Source: Pseudomonas sp. GD03944
Lineage (GTDB): Bacteria; Pseudomonadota; Gammaproteobacteria; Pseudomonadales; Pseudomonadaceae
Assembly (NCBI RefSeq): GCF_029839275.1
Contig: NZ_JAOCAH010000007.1
Coordinates: forward strand, 1 to 64,000
Direction of reading: 5' to 3'
Length of the DNA: 64,000 bases
Shown here: positions 63,750 to 64,000 of the stretch, in pieces
How positions within the stretch are numbered: the first letter of the stretch is position 1
Layout: every line of letters starts with the position of its first letter
The notes under the pieces: model-generated
The model's input: only the letters and a program-made list of their open reading frames with translations
Told to the model about the DNA's origin: nothing
The model's database searches: none
Made by a program: the position numbers and the translations under genes

Positions 63750-64000
63750 CGTTTTTCCGTTTGGCGGCTTCACAGATGGCACACAGCGGTTTCTTCTGCA
63801 TCAACGCCTGCCGCTGAGCCGGAACTAATAGCTCACCCGCCTTATCCGCATCCGCCGGCTTCACCTGCCCAGGCAACACCGGCGCCGCTCCCGTCCCATT
63901 CCCCGGTGCACCACCGGAGTTGATCTTGATGTTGGGGCCGACGAGGGTGATGCCGCCGGCGTCGAGTTTGATGAAGCTGCCGCCGCCTTTGAGGGTCAGT
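63739..64000 (-). CDS. vgrG: VgrG spike protein, C-terminal fragment (window edge)
   Basis: Only the last 86 or so codons are in the window; the gene continues beyond base 64000. The translation LTLKGGGSFIKLDAGGITLV, GPNIKINSGGAPG is the DUF2345-type beta-helix end of VgrG. A short extension follows, rich in Pro, Ala and Lys, with the pair CAIC before the stop (TAA at 63739-63741). The spike carries the effector by way of the DUF4123 adaptor encoded next. Confidence 0.88.
   Translation of the reverse strand, partial: LTLKGGGSFIKLDAGGITLVGPNIKINSGGAPGNGTGAAPVLPGQVKPADADKAGELLVPAQRQALMQKKPLCAICEAAKRKNDAQ

Overview
The window reads as chromosomal DNA of a Pseudomonas species. It is GC-rich, the proteins look typical of Pseudomonas, and the intergenic palindromes are of the Pseudomonas REP type. 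Several blocks match gene orders known from P. aeruginosa: cobJ-cobI-cobH-cobG / cobL / cobK / TonB receptor / ABC transporter, and folE2 / dksA2 / zigA. No rRNA, tRNA, insertion sequence, prophage or CRISPR array was seen.

Layout. (1) 0.2-13.5 kb is a cobalamin locus. A minus-strand operon cobG-cobH-cobI-cobJ sits behind a B12 riboswitch and diverges from cobL-cobK. A ferredoxin-like protein follows, then a patch of mixed palindromic repeats, then a second B12 riboswitch ahead of a TonB-dependent receptor and a three-gene ABC importer. (2) 13.6-14.8 kb encodes a cyclopropane-fatty-acid-synthase-like enzyme. (3) 14.9-22.0 kb is a DctB/DctD-like two-component system followed by a consensus sigma-54 promoter and a TAXI-type TRAP transporter with its DUF1850 partner. 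(4) 22.1-25.7 kb holds a NaChBac-like channel, a GNAT enzyme, a DUF3617 protein and a cardiolipin synthase. (5) 25.8-30.6 kb is a zinc-starvation island: folE2 diverges from dksA2-zigA-DUF1826 around a Zur-box-like palindrome, and a second COG0523 GTPase lies nearby. (6) 30.8-36.9 kb carries hydrolase, DUF, KefB/YbaL-type antiporter and thioesterase genes and two linked secreted proteins of unknown role. (7) 37.0-40.8 kb is a glutamine-synthetase-like ligase, a class III aminotransferase and a divergent GntR regulator with paired palindromic operators. (8) 40.9-48.4 kb holds SMI1/KNR4, Tim44-like, TetR, an orphan TRAP binding protein, UvrD and the Hsp70 HscC. (9) 48.4-52 kb is an unusual J-domain/DUF805 protein coupled to a DUF1266 protein, probably the HscC partner module. 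(10) 52.1-57.4 kb holds a PAS-GGDEF-EAL protein, a lipoprotein-like hydrolase and an MFS transporter. (11) 57.4-64 kb is a visibly more AT-rich type VI secretion cargo module on the minus strand: the end of VgrG, a DUF4123 adaptor, a VasX-like effector, and three small or medium membrane proteins that are immunity candidates.

How they work together. B12 status probably controls both corrin synthesis and outer-membrane/inner-membrane uptake through the two riboswitches. The sensor kinase and sigma-54 activator probably switch on the TAXI transporter. Zur probably derepresses zinc-independent paralogues (FolE2, DksA2) and a metallochaperone GTPase. The T6SS module has the order trunk - adaptor - toxin - putative immunity. 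Start sites were moved from the longest reading frame where a ribosome binding site, signal peptide or family length supported it. Family names come from recognition of motifs, not database searches.
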